DNA of 64,000 bases, taken from Rikenellaceae bacterium. GTDB lineage: Bacteria; Bacteroidota; Bacteroidia; Bacteroidales; Rikenellaceae. The position numbers and the translations under genes are program-made. Positions 16,004-24,803 of the stretch are shown in pieces. The stretch's first letter is position 1, and each line of letters opens with the position of its first letter. A model generated the notes under the pieces. That model was not told the origin of the DNA. It worked only from the letters and a program-made list of their open reading frames with translations, and ran no database searches. The DNA is taken from the NCBI GenBank assembly GCA_902363575.1, contig CABJAJ010000001.1, positions 558,001 to 622,000 on the forward strand, read 5' to 3'.

Positions 16004-17152
16004 TCAGTAGCCGAACCGCTCCGCCGCGCGGCGCATCGCCTCGACGATCTCCACCCCGAACGGGCAGCGGGTTTCGCAGGCGCCGCATCCGACGCAGTCC
16101 GAGGCGTGGCGGGTCAGGGTCTTATAGTGTTCGCGCACCGTTTCGGGGATTTCGCCTTGCGCGAGCGCGAGGTTGTGGAACTTGTTTACCGACGCGATAT
16201 CGATCCCTGCCGTGCAGGGGGCGCAATGGCCGCAATACATGCAATGGCCTCTCCAGCTGAACCGCTCCAGCCCCGCCATCGCGGAGGCGTAGTCGCATTC
16301 GGCGGGCGTGGCGTCGCACCACGCGAGCGCCGCCCGCATCTCCTCCCGGTCGCGGCAGCCGACCATCACGGCCGCCACGCCGGGGCGCGTCAGCGCGTAA
16401 TGGAGGCATTGCACAGGGGTCATGGCCCGACCGAAGGGCGAATTGGACTCGCTTAGCAGGTCGCCGCCGCCATAGACCTTCATCACGTCGATTCCCACCC
16501 CCGTGCGTTCGCACAGTTCGTAAAGCCGCTCGCGGTCGGGGTCCACGTTGTGCAGCGCCTCGGCATAGCTCTGCTCGGCCCACAGCGCCTCGACCTGCTC
16601 GCCTGCGGGCTGCAGGTCGTAACAGGGGTTCACGGAGAACATCACCACATCCACGATGCCCGTGCGGGCGGCCAGGAGCGCCACTTTGGGGTTGTGGCTG
16701 CTCAGCCCGATGTGGCGGATGCGCCCTTCGGCCCGGAGCCGCTCGGCGATGCGGACGATCTCCCCGTCGAACACCTCGCGGAAGTCGGATTCCGCATCGA
16801 CGTAATGGATCATGCCGATGTCGAGGTAGTCCGTCCGCAACTGCCGGAGCTGGAGCTCGAACGAGGCGAGGGTCTTCCGGGGGTCGCGGGTGCGGAGGTA
16901 CTGTCCCTCCTCCCAGACGGTGCAGAGGTGGCCCTGGATGACGAACCCGTCGCGCCGGCCGGCGAGCGCCGCCCCGATGTTGGCGCGCAGTTCGGGATTC
17001 GGGGAGTAGATGTCGATGAAGTTGATGCCGTTACTGATCGCGTAGTCCATATCGGCTTTCACCTCTTCGGCCGTCTTGTGCATGAACCCTTCGCAGCCCA
17101 GCGCCACGGCGCTCACGCGCAGGCCTGTGCGGCCCAATGTGCGGTATTCCAT
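16004..17152 (-). CDS. Second ferredoxin-fused aldo/keto reductase-like protein
   Basis: 382 residues, TIM barrel (about 1-285) plus a ferredoxin-like tail with CMYCGHCAPC and CVGCGACETRCP. The start MEYRTLGRTGLRVSAVALGCEGF is clear AKR. The segment where the catalytic lysine is expected reads FVIQGHLCTVW, so the usual Lys seems to be replaced; His is present in MIHYVD. It may therefore not be a standard carbonyl reductase. It lies 4 nt after the cupin/CMD gene, implying a shared pathway. Confidence 0.85.
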   Translation of the reverse strand: MEYRTLGRTGLRVSAVALGCEGFMHKTAEEVKADMDYAISNGINFIDIYSPNPELRANIGAALAGRRDGFVIQGHLCTVWEEGQYLRTRDPRKTLASFELQLRQLRTDYLDIGMIHYVDAESDFREVFDGEIVRIAERLRAEGRIRHIGLSSHNPKVALLAARTGIVDVVMFSVNPCYDLQPAGEQVEALWAEQSYAEALHNVDPDRERLYELCERTGVGIDVMKVYGGGDLLSESNSPFGRAMTPVQCLHYALTRPGVAAVMVGCRDREEMRAALAWCDATPAECDYASAMAGLERFSWRGHCMYCGHCAPCTAGIDIASVNKFHNLALAQGEIPETVREHYKTLTRHASDCVGCGACETRCPFGVEIVEAMRRAAERFGY

Positions 17153-17156
17153 TTCG

Positions 17157-18419
17157 TCAGTCGTTTTCGGGGATCGTTTCGTTGAGGCATGTTAGGCCGT
17201 TCAGCGTGCGCGGATAGCCGATGTAGGGCAGCAGTTGCGTCAGCACGGCCATCAGTGTCGCTTTGTCGTTTCCCGCAGCCGCGTTGCCGGCGATGTGGCC
17301 TTTGACCTGGGATTCGCAGCCGCCGAGCGACACGAGCATCGAGAAGGTCAGCAGCTCGCGCATCCTGACCTCGAGCCCCTTGCGGGTCACGTAGTCGCCG
17401 AAGCAGTTGGCCGAAAGAAAATGCTGGATGTGGAGCTGGCTCGCAGGCGTATTCCGGTACCCCGCGTCGATCCGCTCGCCGAAAAGCTCGCGTTGGAGAG
17501 CCAGCCCCCGTTCCCGCCGCGTCGTGTGGTCGGTGGCGGCCTGCGGCTCCAGCGGAAGGGCGATGCCGTGCTCCGTGAAGCATGCGTTCATCGGGCCGAT
17601 GAATTCCAGCACGCGGCCCATGCCGGCGTAAGGCACCGCCTGATAGAGCGTTTCGCGGATCTCCACGGGGGTGACGCCCGCGGTGAGCGCGCCCCGCAGC
17701 GTCGCCCGGTAGAGGTCGGCCGAGCCCGTCGCAATGGCCGCGGCCATCGTTACGAGGATACGCGTACGGTCGTCGAGCGCGCCGCAGCGCTGCGTTTCGC
17801 CGAAAGCGAATGCGCCGAACAGAGCTGCCAGTTCGGGGTCGGTGCGGGAAAGTCCGGCGTCCGTCTCGAGCCAGTTGAGGGCCGGGCAATCGTCCTCTTC
17901 CGACGGGGTGGGGGTTCGGAAGCCCGCGGTAGCGGCCGCATACTGCGCGTCGTCCACCGGCCCGAGCCAGGTGTTCGCGTTGTCCGCGGGGTTGCACTCC
18001 ACGGCCAGATGCGCAAAGCGGCTGTCGGGCGCCGCCCCGTGCCAGTGCACCACATCGGGTGCGATCTCCACCACGTCGCCCGGACGGAGCGCGCGGGCCG
18101 GCTGCCCCTGCTCCTGGTAGAAGCCCCTGCCGGCGGTGACCAGCAGCAATTGACCTCCCCTATGGCTGTGCCAGTTGTTGCGGCATCCGGGCTCGAAGGT
18201 CACGTTGGAGACGTGCATTCCGAGCGTGTCGTTGTCGGTTATGGGGCAGAGGTAGGCCTGCCCGATGAAGTACTGCGCGAATTGTTCGGGCAGCTTCCCG
18301 CCCTGGGGGAAAATCTGCCGGAAAGTCGTCTCTTTTTCCATTGCGTTTTCCTGTGCCTGCGGGCTGCCCGCGGCGAGCAGCGCCGCCGACAGCAGGACCA
18401 GCATCGGTTTGGTTTTCAT
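17157..18419 (-). CDS. Exported cupin plus double carboxymuconolactone-decarboxylase-like protein
   Basis: 420 residues. Signal peptide (about 1-22). Cupin domain (about 60-145) with metal ligands in NNWHSHRGGQLLLV and VVHWHGAAP. Then two CMD/AhpD-like helical repeats (about 180-280 and 300-415; RTRILVTMAAAIATG..YRATLRGALTAG, RELLTFSMLVSLGGCESQVKGHIAGN). The second repeat keeps one Cys in GGCESQVKGH; a full AhpD CxxC is absent. Similar cupin-CMD fusions occur next to aldo/keto reductases in Bacteroidetes. It is probably periplasmic; the reaction is unknown. Confidence 0.83.
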   Translation of the reverse strand: MKTKPMLVLLSAALLAAGSPQAQENAMEKETTFRQIFPQGGKLPEQFAQYFIGQAYLCPITDNDTLGMHVSNVTFEPGCRNNWHSHRGGQLLLVTAGRGFYQEQGQPARALRPGDVVEIAPDVVHWHGAAPDSRFAHLAVECNPADNANTWLGPVDDAQYAAATAGFRTPTPSEEDDCPALNWLETDAGLSRTDPELAALFGAFAFGETQRCGALDDRTRILVTMAAAIATGSADLYRATLRGALTAGVTPVEIRETLYQAVPYAGMGRVLEFIGPMNACFTEHGIALPLEPQAATDHTTRRERGLALQRELFGERIDAGYRNTPASQLHIQHFLSANCFGDYVTRKGLEVRMRELLTFSMLVSLGGCESQVKGHIAGNAAAGNDKATLMAVLTQLLPYIGYPRTLNGLTCLNETIPEND

Positions 18420-18464
18420 GGGTTCGTACTTGTGGAACGGGTTTGCGCGTCGGATCGACGGCGG

Positions 18465-19460
18465 CTATTCCGCGTCCATGTCGATGAGTTCATAGGTTCG
18501 GCTTCCCAGCCCGATGGCTTCGGCGTGTTCGAGCGTGTGGATGCCGTGGCGCGACTCCATCCGCTCGATGAGGTGTACCTTCCCCGGATCGGGCGATGCG
18601 TAAACCAGATCGACGCACGCCTGGTCGAGCGCCACCGGGTCGAGCGAGGCCAGCATCCCGATGTCGCCCATCTGCGGAGCTTCGGGGTGGGCGCTGCAAT
18701 CGCAGTCCACCGAGAGGTTGTTCATCACGCTGATGTAAAGGATGCGCTCCCCGCAGTGGTCGGCCACGGCTTTTGCGGCTTCGGCCATCGACTCCAGGAA
18801 GTCGTCCTGCGGCGGCAGGTTGTTCCACAGGTCGGTCTTGCTCTTGCCCGCCGTGTGGATCCATGCTTTCCCGGCGGACGAGGCGATGCCGATGGAGATG
18901 TTCTTGACCGCGCCCCCGAAACCACCCATGGCGTGCCCTTTGAAATGCGAAAGCACCACGACGAAGTCGTAATCGGTCAGGTGCGAGCCGACGAAATCCT
19001 CCTTCAGGTGACGGCCTCCGCTGACCGGCAGGGCCGTCTCTCCCTCCGCGTCCATGATGTCCACGGGGGCGATGGCCGTGAAGCCGTGCGCCTCGGCCGC
19101 CTTCAGGTGGTCGGCCGTGCTGGCGCGGCCTCCGCCGTAGGCCGTGTTGCATTCGACGATGGTGCCGTCCAGCTTGCGCACCAGGTCGGCGATCAGGTCC
19201 GGCCGGAGGAAGTTGTGACCGCCCGGCTCCCCCGTCGAGAGCTTCACGGCGACCTTGCCCTCCGCCTCGCGGCCGAGCGCCTGATAGAGCCGCACTAGGG
19301 CCTCGGGCGTGATCGCACGGGTGAAATAGACTTTTGGCGCCTCCTCTGCGGGCTGTTGCGGCCCTGCGGTTTTGGCGTTGCCGGACTTGCAGCCGGCGCA
19401 GGCCGTGAGGGCGGCGGCCGTCATCGTGAGCAGGAATAAGCCCCGGAATACGTGTTTCAT
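18465..19460 (-). CDS. DUF362 domain lipoprotein
   Basis: 331 residues. Signal peptide with lipoprotein-type cysteine (LTACAGC, Cys about 20 or 23). DUF362 core: VAVKLSTGEPGGHNFLRPDLI, ECNTAYGGGRASTADHLKAAE, VVLSHFKGHAMGGFGGAVKNISIG and SLDPVALDQACVDLVY. Unlike many DUF362 proteins there is no C-terminal ferredoxin domain, only Cys residues in CDCSAHPEAPQMGD. It is the first gene of the leftward operon, about 70 nt after a plausible promoter. Function of the family is unsettled; it is often linked to iron-sulfur or redox proteins. Confidence 0.85.
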   Translation of the reverse strand: MKHVFRGLFLLTMTAAALTACAGCKSGNAKTAGPQQPAEEAPKVYFTRAITPEALVRLYQALGREAEGKVAVKLSTGEPGGHNFLRPDLIADLVRKLDGTIVECNTAYGGGRASTADHLKAAEAHGFTAIAPVDIMDAEGETALPVSGGRHLKEDFVGSHLTDYDFVVVLSHFKGHAMGGFGGAVKNISIGIASSAGKAWIHTAGKSKTDLWNNLPPQDDFLESMAEAAKAVADHCGERILYISVMNNLSVDCDCSAHPEAPQMGDIGMLASLDPVALDQACVDLVYASPDPGKVHLIERMESRHGIHTLEHAEAIGLGSRTYELIDMDAE

Positions 19461-19761
19461 GGTTTCGTTTTTTTATCGGTTCCGACGGGCGGTGCGGCGG
19501 GGTGCCGTCCCGTGTCGTCCGTTTTTCATCTGCAAAATTACGGCAATATTTCCGTTTCGCATGAACCGGATTACGGTTTATGTTACCAGAATTACCGCTC
19601 GTTGCGCTGCCGGACGTTCGCAACATTCCCTGACGGCGATTCCGCGGATGCAGGCCAACGGTCCTTATACGGATTACGGTTTCGTTACCCCGATTCCGGT
19701 TGTTGCGTCGGCATCGGCGCCGCACGGGGGAAAATGATTACCTTTGTCAAAACTTCGCGCC
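19461..19761. promoter_or_regulatory. Divergent intergenic region between redox operon and AraC gene
   Basis: 301 bases without a gene. On the minus strand TAATTTTG (19540-19533) fits the -7 consensus for the leftward operon. On the plus strand TACCTTTG (19739-19746) lies 16 nt before the AraC start at 19762. Clear -33 elements are missing for both, which suits activator-dependent promoters. The AraC protein probably binds here. Confidence 0.5.
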
Positions 19762-20661
19762 ATGGATAAACAAGTGCTCAACATCGACACGGTGTGTGCC
19801 TACAACGAGATGCTCGGGATCGAAACCCTCCATCCGCTGGTCAGCGTGATCGAAATGTCCCGCGTCCCCCTGCTCAGACACTCCCGGCAGGTGTTCGGAT
19901 TCTATGCGATTTTCCTCAAGGAGGTGAAATGCGGCGACCTGATTTACGGCCGGCAGTACTACGATTACCAGGAGGGAACCCTGGTCTGTCTCGCTCCGGG
20001 GCAGGTGATCGGGGTCGAGGACGACGGCCGCACCTACCAGCCCAAAGGGTGGGCCCTCGTGTTTCATCCCGACCTGATCCGGGGCACCTCGCTCGGCCGC
20101 AGCATGAAGGATTATTCGTTCTTCTCCTACGAGGTCAGCGAGGCCCTGCACCTCTCGGAGCGCGAGCGGGAGATGGTCATCGACTGCCTGCGTAAAATCC
20201 GCCACGAACTCGAGCATCCCGTGGACCGCCACAGCAGGCGTCTTATCGCCGTAGGCATCGAGATGCTGCTCGACTATTGTCTGCGCTTTTACGAGCGGCA
20301 GTTCATCACCCGCTCGAACATCAACCGCGATGTGCTGACCCGCTTCGAGCGCCTGCTCGACGACTATTTCTGCGGCGACCGTCCGCTTCGCGAGGGGCTT
20401 CCCACCGTGAAATACTGCGCCGGCGAGCTGTGCCTTTCGCCCAACTATTTCGGCGATCTGGTCAAACGCGAAACCGGCCGGACGGCGCAGGAGCATATCC
20501 AGTTCCGGTTGATCGAGACGGCCAAGGAACGGGTGCTCGATCCGTCGCATACGATCGCGGAGGTCGCCTATGCGCTCGGATTCCAGTATCCGCAGCACTT
20601 TACCCGCATGTTCAAAAAGGTGACGGGTCTCACGCCCCACGAATACCGCACCCCCGTCTGA
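19762..20661 (+). CDS. AraC family transcriptional regulator
   Basis: 299 residues starting at the ATG at 19762; an upstream in-frame start overlaps the promoter -7 box, so it is less likely. The N-terminal cupin-like sensor domain (about 1-160) is followed by a double helix-turn-helix (about 195-295) with LCLSPNYFGDLVKRETGRTAQEHI and IAEVAYALGFQYPQHFTRMFKK, ending GLTPHEYR. Divergent orientation and shared intergenic region suggest it controls the eight-gene redox operon; the MFS gene downstream is another possible target. Confidence 0.9.
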   Translation: MDKQVLNIDTVCAYNEMLGIETLHPLVSVIEMSRVPLLRHSRQVFGFYAIFLKEVKCGDLIYGRQYYDYQEGTLVCLAPGQVIGVEDDGRTYQPKGWALVFHPDLIRGTSLGRSMKDYSFFSYEVSEALHLSEREREMVIDCLRKIRHELEHPVDRHSRRLIAVGIEMLLDYCLRFYERQFITRSNINRDVLTRFERLLDDYFCGDRPLREGLPTVKYCAGELCLSPNYFGDLVKRETGRTAQEHIQFRLIETAKERVLDPSHTIAEVAYALGFQYPQHFTRMFKKVTGLTPHEYRTPV

Positions 20662-20878
20662 CCCCTGATGCCGTCCGTTTTACGGGGGCACGATGCCGGG
20701 ACGGTGCGTCCCCGAAAGGTGCGGAGAGCCGTTTGGGCGGCGGTGACAATGTCCGGTGCGGAATCCGATCGGAACCGTTCCGACCTGTTCTTTCCCCACC
20801 GGATGCGGGTGGCATATTTCTTGCGCTTCGGTCCGGTATCTTCAAATCCGCAATTCCGTGACCGACAAAACGTTCAAC

Positions 20879-22243
20879 ATGGATGACATGCCTCTGCGCC
20901 GGGGCCACTTCCGCGTGGTGGCGGTCGCCTCTATGGGGCAGCTTACCGGCGCAGCGCTCGCCACGCTCGTCGGCATCATTCTGCCGATGCTGCAGATCGT
21001 CCGGAATCCGTCGCTGAGTTCGCTCGCGCAGGGCCTCGTCGGGTGTACGAGCCTGGTGGGTATCATGATCGGGGCGATGGTGTTCGGGGCGTGGAGCGAC
21101 CGAAAGGGCTATCTGGTTTTCTTCCGCCTCTGCCCGCTCCTCGTGCTGGCGGCCTCGCTGCTGGTCTTCTTCACGGCCGACCTGCCGTGGCTCGTCACGG
21201 GTCTTTTCCTGATGGGGCTGGGCATCGGCGGCGAGTACAGCCTCGATTCGGACTACATCTCCGAAATCATGCCCCGGCGGTGGAAGCTGATGATGGTCGG
21301 GGTGGCGAAAGCCTCCTCGTCGCTGGGCAACATCCTCGTCGCTGCGGCCTGCTTCTTCCTGCTGCGCGAGTGGCACGATCCGCATACGTGGAACCGGCTC
21401 GTGCTGCTCATCTCCCTGCTGGCCGTAATCATGCTCCTGACGCGCATCCGCTTCGCGCAGAGCCCCGGTTGGCTCATCGCCCACGGTTGCCCGGCGGAGG
21501 CCGAGCGGGCCGTGAAATATTTTCTCGGCCCCGATGTGGAGATCGGCGAAATCGTCCGCCGCCCTGCGAAGAAAGACCGGCCGAAGGTGGGCTGGCGCGA
21601 TCTGTTACGCGGCGGAAATGTGAAGAAGGTGATCTTCACCGGGATTCCTTGGGCATGCGAGGGGCTCGGCGTCTATGGCATCGGGGTCTTCATGCCTGTG
21701 CTGATTATGGCCCTCGGGCTGGAATCGGCTTCCGAGACGCCTTTCCTACGGATTATCAATTCGGTGAAACTGACCACCTACATCAACTTCTTCATCCTGC
21801 CGGGCTTCATTCTCGGCCTGTTGCTGGTCAATCGCTGGTACCATGTGCGGACGCAGACGTGGGGTTTCCTGCTCTGCGCCGCGGGACTTGCCGTACTCTA
21901 TGCGGCCTACATGCTCCGCCTGCCCGTCTGGATCGCGGTGGTGGGGTTCATGGCCTTCGAGCTCTTTCTCAACGCCGGGCCCCACCTGATGACTTTTATC
22001 CTGCCGCCACAGATCTATTCGGTCGCCGAGCGGGGTGCAGGGGCGGGTCTCGCTGCCGCGTTCGGCAAGCTGGGCGCCGTGGCGGGCGTGCTCTTCATCC
22101 CCCTGCTGCTTGAATGGGGCGGTGCGGGGCTGGTGCTGCTGGTTACGGTCGGGGTTCACCTGCTCGGCGCATTGGTCACTTTCGTATTCGGCCGGGCGGT
22201 GCTGCCCCGCCGCCGGGAGCGTCCCGAGCCCCGGCGCGACTGA
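20879..22243 (+). CDS. MFS transporter (sugar/metabolite porter type)
   Basis: 454 residues, about 12 membrane helices. Start at 20879 (MDDMPLRRGHF); an in-frame extension upstream is not hydrophobic and looks non-coding. MFS motif A region GAWSDRKGYLVFF, and GIGGEYSLDSDYISEIMPRRWK as in the sugar-porter branch. A central soluble loop is at about 190-240. It lies 217 bp after the AraC gene in the same direction, and its stop abuts the stop of the convergent nickel ABC gene with no spacer. Confidence 0.88.
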   Translation: MDDMPLRRGHFRVVAVASMGQLTGAALATLVGIILPMLQIVRNPSLSSLAQGLVGCTSLVGIMIGAMVFGAWSDRKGYLVFFRLCPLLVLAASLLVFFTADLPWLVTGLFLMGLGIGGEYSLDSDYISEIMPRRWKLMMVGVAKASSSLGNILVAAACFFLLREWHDPHTWNRLVLLISLLAVIMLLTRIRFAQSPGWLIAHGCPAEAERAVKYFLGPDVEIGEIVRRPAKKDRPKVGWRDLLRGGNVKKVIFTGIPWACEGLGVYGIGVFMPVLIMALGLESASETPFLRIINSVKLTTYINFFILPGFILGLLLVNRWYHVRTQTWGFLLCAAGLAVLYAAYMLRLPVWIAVVGFMAFELFLNAGPHLMTFILPPQIYSVAERGAGAGLAAAFGKLGAVAGVLFIPLLLEWGGAGLVLLVTVGVHLLGALVTFVFGRAVLPRRRERPEPRRD

Positions 22244-22990
22244 TTAACCCCGTACCGTGCAGCCCCGCATGGAACAGGGCTGTTCCAGACCGCAGGCGTC
22301 GAGCAGCTGCAGGTCGCTGAAAACTTCCGTTGTGGGGCCGTCGGCGACGATGCGTCCCTGCTCCATCACCAGCGTGCGGTCGCACAGCTCCAGCACCATC
22401 TCCATGTCGTGCGTGGCGATCAAGGTGGTGTGCCCGAAGCCGCGGAGTTGCTCGATGATGAGCCGCCGCGCCCGGGGATCGAGGTTCGAGGTCGGTTCGT
22501 CCAGCACCAGGATCGACGGTTCCATGGCAAGCACGGTGGCGATCGAGACGCTCTTCTTCTGTCCGCCCGATAGGTGGTAGGGGGCCGATTTGCGCAGGTG
22601 CAGGGCTCCAACCGCTTCGAGCGCCGCCGCAACGCGCCGCTCGATCTCCTCCCGCGTCAGCCCCATGTTGGCCGGGCCGAAAGCCACATCCTCCTCGACG
22701 GTGGGCATGAAGAGTTGGTTGTCGGGGTCCTGGAAAACCAGCCCGACGCTTTGCCGCACCAGCCGGAGGGTCTTGGGCGTGATGGCGATGCCGCCTACCA
22801 CAACCTGTCCCGAGGTGGGCAGCAGCAGCCCGTCGGTATGGAGCAGCAGGGTCGATTTACCTGCGCCGTTGGCCCCGACGAGCGCGGTTTTCTCGCCGTG
22901 CGTGAGCCGGAACGTCACCCCGCGCAGGGCTTCGTATCCGTTGGGGTAGCGGTAATGCACGCGGTCGAATTGCAGGAAATGATGGCTCAT
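22244..22990 (-). CDS. nikO: Nickel ECF/ABC importer ATPase NikO
   Basis: 248 residues. ABC ATPase of the CbiO/NikO type with Walker A GANGAGKST, Q-loop in VFQDPDNQLF, signature LSGGQKKSVSIA, Walker B ILVLDEPTSNLD and the His switch in IATHDMEM. Last gene of the urease operon, 8 nt after nikQ. It energises Ni2+ uptake through NikMN and NikQ; nickel rather than cobalt is inferred from the urease context. Confidence 0.93.
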   Translation of the reverse strand: MSHHFLQFDRVHYRYPNGYEALRGVTFRLTHGEKTALVGANGAGKSTLLLHTDGLLLPTSGQVVVGGIAITPKTLRLVRQSVGLVFQDPDNQLFMPTVEEDVAFGPANMGLTREEIERRVAAALEAVGALHLRKSAPYHLSGGQKKSVSIATVLAMEPSILVLDEPTSNLDPRARRLIIEQLRGFGHTTLIATHDMEMVLELCDRTLVMEQGRIVADGPTTEVFSDLQLLDACGLEQPCSMRGCTVRG

Positions 22991-22997
22991 GGTGCGG

Positions 22998-23813
22998 TCA
23001 GCGATTGAGGAGCGTTGCGGAGAGGAGTTCGGCGGGGTGCAGCACCCTGACGGCGATAAAAGCGGCGCTCAGCAGCACGAACGCCGCCGTGTCGGTTTTC
23101 CGCCAGCGCTGCCCGTCGTCCCCGACGGCCGGGATGCGGCCGTCGAATCCGCGCGCGAGCATGGCCCGGCCGATCCGTTCGGCCCGCGCGAAGGTGCGGA
23201 TGAGCAGTTGCCCGACGAGTGTCGCCCAGGTGCGCAGCGGGTAGGAGCGGCGTCCGTAGCTGCGGGCGTCGCGCGCCATGCTCATCTCGAGAGCCTCCTC
23301 CGTCAGGACGTAGAGGTAGCGGTAAACGAACAGCAGTTGCGAGGCGAACACCGACGGCAGCCCCATCCGCTGCATGTTCCGGCACAGGCGGTAATATCCG
23401 GTCGTAAGGATCAGCAGAAGCAACGCCTGCACCGAGAGCAGCCCCCGCAGCAGAATCGAGAGGAAGTCGATCCAGCCGCGCGTGACCGCGACGGGTCCGA
23501 CGGTGAAAACCGTCTCCCGGTAATAGAGGATGTTGAAAAGCCCGACGAGCGCCACGAACGGGAGGACGACGAGCGACCGCCTGAACAGGTCGCCGTACCG
23601 GAGCCCCGCGGCCTGCGCCGCCAGAATCGGGTAAACGGCATAGAGCAGCAGCCCCGAGAAGGCTTCCAGCGGCATGGAGAGCATCGTGACGAGGTAAACG
23701 ACCGTCAGCAGCAGTTTCGCCCGCGCATCGACGCGATGGAGCGGACTGCACCCGTGTGCAGCCCGCTCCATCCGGTCCATTTCACAGAGTACGGTCCGAA
23801 GCCTGTTTCCCAT
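22998..23813 (-). CDS. nikQ: Nickel ECF transporter transmembrane component NikQ
   Basis: 271 residues with at least five hydrophobic helices and the CbiQ-type coupling motifs ARDARSYGRRSYPLRTWATL and AMLARGFDG (Ala-Arg-Gly) that contact the ATPase. Its start overlaps the end of the nikMN gene by 32 bp, implying translational coupling. Confidence 0.9.
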   Translation of the reverse strand: MGNRLRTVLCEMDRMERAAHGCSPLHRVDARAKLLLTVVYLVTMLSMPLEAFSGLLLYAVYPILAAQAAGLRYGDLFRRSLVVLPFVALVGLFNILYYRETVFTVGPVAVTRGWIDFLSILLRGLLSVQALLLLILTTGYYRLCRNMQRMGLPSVFASQLLFVYRYLYVLTEEALEMSMARDARSYGRRSYPLRTWATLVGQLLIRTFARAERIGRAMLARGFDGRIPAVGDDGQRWRKTDTAAFVLLSAAFIAVRVLHPAELLSATLLNR

Positions 23814-24801
23814 TGTTTTTACGCTGTGCGAGCCGCAGCACGTAAGCCACGCCGAACGCGCCCAGGAGGATGGCTCCGCTGCCTGCCACCCCCGCCAGGG
23901 TGGTGTCGTAGTCGGGCATGAGAGCCGTGGACTCCTGAATGCCGGCCGCGAGTTCGTGCAGGCCGTCCGTCTGTCCGGTTGCAGGTTCCTCCTGCCCGGA
24001 GGTGTGCAGAATCGACCATTCCAGCCCGTCGGGGTCGGACGAGGCGACCCAGGTGAACGACGCCCCGACCGCCAGCGCGACCATGGCGATCACCGCCAGC
24101 GCCCGTCCGATCGGGCGGGGCTTTCGGGGGCGTCCGGTCGCTGCGAGCAGCTCGGGTTTGTACCGGCGCACCACATAGAGCACCGCTGCGGTCGCCAGCC
24201 CTTCGCCGATCCCGATAAAGGCGTGTATGGGCAGCATGAAGAGCAGAAACCGTCCCAGCGGCAGAGCCGTAATGCCGGAGGCCTCCGTTTCGAGCGTCAC
24301 GGCCAGAGCACCCAGCTCGAGCGCGGCGACGCACGCCACGAGCGAGGCCAGCAGCGTGCGGCCGCCCGACTTCCCCTGTCCGAACAGGGGCCTGAACAGC
24401 AGCGGATAGGCCACCAGACACGAAAGAGCGGCCATGTTGAGGATGTTGCATCCGAGGGCCATGATGCCGCCGTCGGCGAACAGGAGACACTGGATCACCA
24501 GCACCGACGAGAGGGTCAGGAACGCCGCCCACGGCCCCAGGATCGCCGCCAGCAGAATGCCCCCGACCAGATGGCCGCTCGACCCCGTGCCCGGGATCGA
24601 GAAGTTAATCATCTGGGCCGCAAAGACGAACGCCCCCATTACCCCCATCAGCGGGACGATGTGCTCGCGGCTGTGGCTGCCGGGGGTGTTCGGTTCGCTG
24701 TTCCTGCGGATCTGCCGGACCGATACCGCGAGCAGGGCGACGGCTGCCGCCCCGGCAGCGGCGAATACCGGCGGCGAGACCAATGCGTCCGACATGTGCA
24801 T
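23782..24801 (-). CDS. nikM: Nickel importer substrate-binding component NikM fused to NikN/PDGLE domain
   Basis: 339 residues from the ATG at 24801. N-terminal MHMSDALVSP is the NikM signature: the N-terminus and His 2 form the Ni2+ site. Further motifs are HIVPLMGVMGAFVFAAQMIN and GTGSSGHLVGG. After seven helices the C-terminal region has SSDPDGLEWSI, the PDGLE/CbiN-like domain, and a final helix. This fusion replaces a separate NikN. The upstream in-frame extension overlaps the urea transporter gene and is not coding. Confidence 0.92.
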   Translation of the reverse strand: MHMSDALVSPPVFAAAGAAAVALLAVSVRQIRRNSEPNTPGSHSREHIVPLMGVMGAFVFAAQMINFSIPGTGSSGHLVGGILLAAILGPWAAFLTLSSVLVIQCLLFADGGIMALGCNILNMAALSCLVAYPLLFRPLFGQGKSGGRTLLASLVACVAALELGALAVTLETEASGITALPLGRFLLFMLPIHAFIGIGEGLATAAVLYVVRRYKPELLAATGRPRKPRPIGRALAVIAMVALAVGASFTWVASSDPDGLEWSILHTSGQEEPATGQTDGLHELAAGIQESTALMPDYDTTLAGVAGSGAILLGAFGVAYVLRLAQRKNNGKQASDRTL

Positions 24802-24803
24802 GG

